NCBI GenBank assembly: GCA_913051755.1
Contig: CAJXBR010000021.1
Span: 1 to 9,779, forward strand
Reading direction: 5' to 3'
Length of the DNA stretch: 9,779 bases
DNA from: an uncultured Flavobacteriaceae bacterium
Lineage (GTDB): Bacteria; Bacteroidota; Bacteroidia; Flavobacteriales; Flavobacteriaceae
The position numbers and the translations under genes are program-made. The number at the start of each line of letters is the position of its first letter. Position 1 is the stretch's first letter. Positions 7,921 through 9,779 of the stretch are shown piece by piece. The notes beneath the pieces are model-generated. The model was not told where the DNA came from, searched no databases, and was given only the letters and a program-made list of their open reading frames with translations.

Positions 7921-8207
7921 AGATTCGATTTGACCAACATAAAGAGCAAGAAAGTCCAGAGCATGATGTGCTTGTGGCGACAGATCGTGAGTATGAAATC
8001 ATATTGTATAACGACGATGTCAACACCTTTGATCATGTCATTCAAACTTTGATTTCTGTATGTGAACACACGGCCCAACAAGCAGAACAATGCGCCATGA
8101 TTGTGCATTACAATGGGAAATGCACAGTTAAGTCTGGAAGTTACAAAGAACTCGAACCAAAATGTCTGCGCTTACTCGATGCAGGATTGAGTGCTGAGAT
8201 CGTTTAA
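7917..8207 (+). CDS. clpS: ATP-dependent Clp protease adaptor ClpS
   Basis: ClpS binds N-degron substrates (bulky N-terminal residues) and hands them to a ClpA/ClpC-ClpP protease. With GTG 7917 as start the protein has 96 residues. It shows the ClpS core: YEIILYNDDVNTFDHVI (26-42), where N32-D33-D34 line the amino-terminus pocket, and MIVHYNGK (61-68) with pocket residue H64. The flexible N-terminal tail (1 to about 24) matches the part that in other ClpS engages the unfoldase. GTG is preferred because it overlaps the prmA stop as GTGA and the residues upstream belong to prmA. No clpA or clpC is in the window. The gene ends in a hairpin/T-run. Confidence 0.94.
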   Translation: MKIRFDQHKEQESPEHDVLVATDREYEIILYNDDVNTFDHVIQTLISVCEHTAQQAEQCAMIVHYNGKCTVKSGSYKELEPKCLRLLDAGLSAEIV

Positions 8208-8232
8208 AAACCTCGTTTAAACCATTTTTTTT
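8202..8232 (+). terminator. Weak Rho-independent terminator after clpS
   Basis: Inverted arms GTTTAAA (8202-8208) and TTTAAAC (8216-8222) flank a 7-nt loop and are followed by CA and eight T (8225-8232). The first arm includes the clpS stop codon. The stem is almost all A-T, so termination may be incomplete. Confidence 0.5.
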
Positions 8233-8240
8233 AGATTAAT

Positions 8241-8248
8241 TATCTTTG
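8241..8248 (+). promoter_or_regulatory. Candidate promoter (-7 box) for gpx-bshB1
   Basis: TATCTTTG matches TAnnTTTG exactly, 16 nt before the ATG at 8265. At the -33 position there is TTTA (8216-8219), inside the terminator stem, a partial match to TTTG. This suggests an independent start for the peroxidase-bshB1 pair. Confidence 0.6.
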
Positions 8249-8264
8249 AAAAAAAAATTGCACA

Positions 8265-8816
8265 ATGAAGACAGATAAAATTATCCTGGCTTTACTATTT
8301 AGCGTCAGTACAATTTATTCCCAAACTGATCATTTGAAAACAAGTATTCACCAATTTGTAGCTACTGATATTAATGGAAATCCATTCAATTTCAGTAACT
8401 TAAAAGGCAAAAAGGTTTTAATAGTGAATACAGCATCAAAATGCGGATTGACTGCCCAGTACAAAAAGCTTCAGGTTTTGTATGACAAGTATAAAAATGA
8501 AAACTTTATGATTGTTGCCTTTCCATCTAATAATTTTTTATGGCAAGAGCCTGGTACAAACAAGGATATCAAAGAATTTTGTGAAAAGAATTATGGTGTC
8601 AGTTTTCCTGTCATGGAGAAGACTACAGTTAAAGGAAATTCGAAGCATCCAGTGTTCGATTTTCTGACTGATGCGAATAAAAATGGTGTTAAAAATTCAA
8701 GTGTTACGTGGAATTTTCAAAAATATTTGATTGATGAGGACGGGAAATTGGTCGATGTCATATCCCCACGTACGCAGCCTGATGACCCCAGAATCATAAA
8801 TTGGATCAAAAGTTAA
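8265..8816 (+). CDS. Glutathione-peroxidase-like thiol peroxidase, exported
   Basis: This 183-residue protein belongs to the GPx family, which reduces H2O2 and organic hydroperoxides; bacterial members usually draw electrons from thioredoxin rather than glutathione. An N-terminal hydrophobic stretch (about 6-19, then Ser-Gln) looks like a signal peptide, so it probably acts in the periplasm or is a membrane-associated form. The catalytic tetrad is present: C60 in NTASKCGLTAQY, Q94 in QEPGTN, and W149-N150 in VTWNF. C106, 46 residues after C60, fits the resolving cysteine of two-cysteine GPx. The common FPCNQF block reads FPSNNF (86-91), so that third cysteine is a serine, which should not abolish activity. 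The stop overlaps bshB1 by one base. Confidence 0.93.
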   Translation: MKTDKIILALLFSVSTIYSQTDHLKTSIHQFVATDINGNPFNFSNLKGKKVLIVNTASKCGLTAQYKKLQVLYDKYKNENFMIVAFPSNNFLWQEPGTNKDIKEFCEKNYGVSFPVMEKTTVKGNSKHPVFDFLTDANKNGVKNSSVTWNFQKYLIDEDGKLVDVISPRTQPDDPRIINWIKS

Positions 8817-9538
8817 TGACAAACAAACTCGATATATTGGCTTTTGGAGCACATCCTGATGATGTTGAGCTCAGTTGCGCTGGAACCATTGCCAAAGAAA
8901 TAGCGTCGGGAAAAAAAATTGGTATTGTTGATTTGACTCGTGGGGAACTCGGTACGCGCGGAAGTGCAGAGCTTCGAGATCAAGAAGCAAAAAATGCTGC
9001 CTCATTATTGGGGTTGACTTGTAGAGAAAATTTAGGCTTTCGTGATGGTTTTTTTATTAATGATGAACAGCACCAAATTGCCGTCATTGAGATGATTCGA
9101 AAATATAAGCCCAAGAAAGTGTTGTGTAATGCAAAAACAGATCGACATATTGATCATGGCCGTGCTGCTGCTCTGGTATACGACGCTTGTTTTTTAAGTG
9201 GTTTGCGAAAAATAGAAACCACTTTTGAAGGCAAACCTCAAGAAGCCTGGCGACCAAGTCAAGTGTATCACTATATGCAATGGAACAATGATCCTTGCGA
9301 TTTTGTTGTAGATGTAAGTGATTTTATGGATAAAAAAATGGAAGTCATTCTTGCCTACTCTTCACAGCTTTATGATAAAAGATCTAATGAGCCAGAAACA
9401 CCAATCAGCAGTCAGCAATTTTTGAGCAGCATTGAAAGCAGGGCTGCGGATTTGGGCAGAGTTATTGGGGTTTCATACGCCGAGGGATTCACGGCAAATC
9501 GTCAGTTGGCAGTATCTCAAATTTCTGATTTGATCTAA
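8816..9538 (+). CDS. bshB1: N-acetyl-alpha-D-glucosaminyl L-malate deacetylase BshB1 (bacillithiol synthesis)
   Basis: BshB1 removes the acetyl group from GlcNAc-malate, the second step of bacillithiol synthesis. From ATG 8816 it has 240 residues and the LmbE/PIG-L zinc deacetylase motifs: AHPDDVE (12-18; H13 and D16 as expected zinc ligands, D15 as general base), DLTRGELGTRGS (39-50) and RHIDHGRAA (110-118) with third ligand H114. The GELGTRG and SQLYDK blocks are typical of BshB1 rather than other LmbE-like enzymes. The frame extends five codons upstream, but ATG 8816, sharing one base with the gpx stop (TAATG), fits the family start. bshA and bshC are not in the window. No hairpin follows before the tRNA promoter. 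Confidence 0.93.
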   Translation: MTNKLDILAFGAHPDDVELSCAGTIAKEIASGKKIGIVDLTRGELGTRGSAELRDQEAKNAASLLGLTCRENLGFRDGFFINDEQHQIAVIEMIRKYKPKKVLCNAKTDRHIDHGRAAALVYDACFLSGLRKIETTFEGKPQEAWRPSQVYHYMQWNNDPCDFVVDVSDFMDKKMEVILAYSSQLYDKRSNEPETPISSQQFLSSIESRAADLGRVIGVSYAEGFTANRQLAVSQISDLI

Positions 9539-9548
9539 CAAAAAATGT

Positions 9549-9580
9549 TTTGAGACAAAAAGCAAAAACTCGTACATTTG
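9549..9580 (+). promoter_or_regulatory. Promoter of tRNA-His
   Basis: TTTG (9549-9552) and TACATTTG (9573-9580) are separated by 20 nt, a full match to the Bacteroidota -33/-7 pattern. The tRNA 5' end lies 12 nt further on. It is the best promoter match in the window. Confidence 0.75.
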
Positions 9581-9591
9581 CGTGCGAAAAC

Positions 9592-9666
9592 GGTGGTTGT
9601 AGCTCAGTTGGTTAGAGCGCTAGATTGTGGTTCTAGAGGTCGCCGGTTCGAGACCGGTCTTCCACC
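9592..9666 (+). tRNA. tRNA-His (anticodon GTG)
   Basis: The sequence folds as a cloverleaf. The D stem pairs 9602-9605 with 9615-9618. The anticodon stem CTAGA/TCTAG pairs 9620-9624 with 9632-9636, with anticodon GTG at 9627-9629. The T arm GCCGG-TTCGAGA-CCGGT runs 9642-9658, with one G-U pair. G at 9592 is the extra G(-1) typical of tRNA-His, opposite discriminator C73 at 9666. The 3' CCA is not encoded (CTT follows). The acceptor stem, 9593-9599 with 9659-9665, has two adjacent U-U mismatches (positions 5-68 and 6-67), leaving four outer pairs plus G7-C66. This is odd, but every other tRNA feature is sound. Confidence 0.95.
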
Positions 9667-9670
9667 CTTA

Positions 9671-9707
9671 AAAATCCCTCGAGTAATCGAGGGGTTTTCT
9701 TCTTTAA
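9671..9707 (+). terminator. Rho-independent terminator after tRNA-His
   Basis: Arms CCCTCGA (9676-9682) and TCGAGGG (9687-9693) enclose a GTAA loop and are followed by a T-rich tract (GTTTTCTTCTTT). Flanking A residues at 9671-9674 can pair with the T run at 9695-9698, lengthening the stem and giving a shorter T tract on the minus strand too. Confidence 0.88.
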
Positions 9708-9742
9708 GTTCTGCTACTTCTAATCCTCTTAAGTAGGTTTCG

Positions 9743-9750
9743 TAACTTTG
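9743..9750 (+). promoter_or_regulatory. Candidate -7 promoter box for the gene at the right edge
   Basis: TAACTTTG fits TAnnTTTG exactly and ends only 4 nt before the ATG at 9755. No good -33 TTTG is seen at the usual distance. If real, the transcript would have almost no leader. Confidence 0.45.
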
Positions 9751-9754
9751 AAGT

Positions 9755-9779
9755 ATGGATTATAAAAAAATAGTAAAGC
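9755..9779 (+). CDS. Start of an unidentified gene, cut by the window edge
   Basis: An ATG at 9755 opens a frame reading MDYKKIVK to the end of the window. It follows the tRNA terminator and a TAnnTTTG box, the position expected for a new transcription unit. Eight codons are too few to identify a product, and the true start could lie further downstream. Confidence 0.4.

Noticed and set aside
7808..8108. Minus-strand frames opposite the prmA-clpS junction
   Set aside because: Low-complexity, cysteine/serine-rich translations antisense to two conserved genes, with no motif; explained by codon use on the plus strand.
8208..8264. Possible small RNA or short gene between clpS and gpx
   Set aside because: The 57 nt are explained by the terminator T-run and the promoter box; no further structure or frame is supported.

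Overview
The window looks like an ordinary, gene-dense stretch of a Bacteroidota chromosome, most likely from Flavobacteriia or a close relative. The evidence is AT-rich sequence, near-absence of Shine-Dalgarno sites, several matches to the Bacteroidota -7 promoter element (TAnnTTTG), a bacillithiol gene (bshB1), a DUF1599 gene, and a folP-cdaA pair. There is no transposase, integrase, CRISPR array, phage gene or toxin-antitoxin pair.

Layout: (1) 1-414, minus: the N-terminal part of a YfcE-type metallophosphoesterase, cut by the window edge. (2) 471-2989, plus: truA and a half-size ABC exporter, coupled through an ATGA overlap. (3) 2990-4656, minus: folP followed by cdaA, the c-di-AMP synthase; the cdaA stop abuts the exporter stop with no base between. 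(4) 4727-8207, plus: a tight probable operon of a DUF1599 protein, a lone DppB-like permease, tpiA, prmA and clpS, with three overlapping junctions and one 5-nt gap, ending at a weak AT-rich hairpin plus T-run. (5) 8265-9538, plus: a secreted glutathione-peroxidase-like protein and bshB1, joined by a 1-nt TAATG overlap, with their own promoter box. (6) 9592-9666: tRNA-His(GTG) with a good promoter upstream and a strong Rho-independent terminator downstream. (7) 9755 onward: the first codons of a further plus-strand gene.

The functions are mostly housekeeping: tRNA and ribosomal protein modification (truA, prmA), glycolysis (tpiA), folate synthesis (folP), c-di-AMP signalling (cdaA), N-degron proteolysis (clpS), and thiol/peroxide defence (gpx, bshB1). 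The genes of unclear role are the DUF1599 protein, which consists of two copies of one unit, and the permease without visible partners. Three genes (truA, cdaA, DUF1599) appear to start at TTG and clpS at GTG. I do not see a clearly new multi-gene system. The best leads are the duplicated DUF1599 protein, the tandem U-U mismatch in the tRNA-His acceptor stem, the stray permease in a housekeeping operon, and the gpx-bshB1 coupling.
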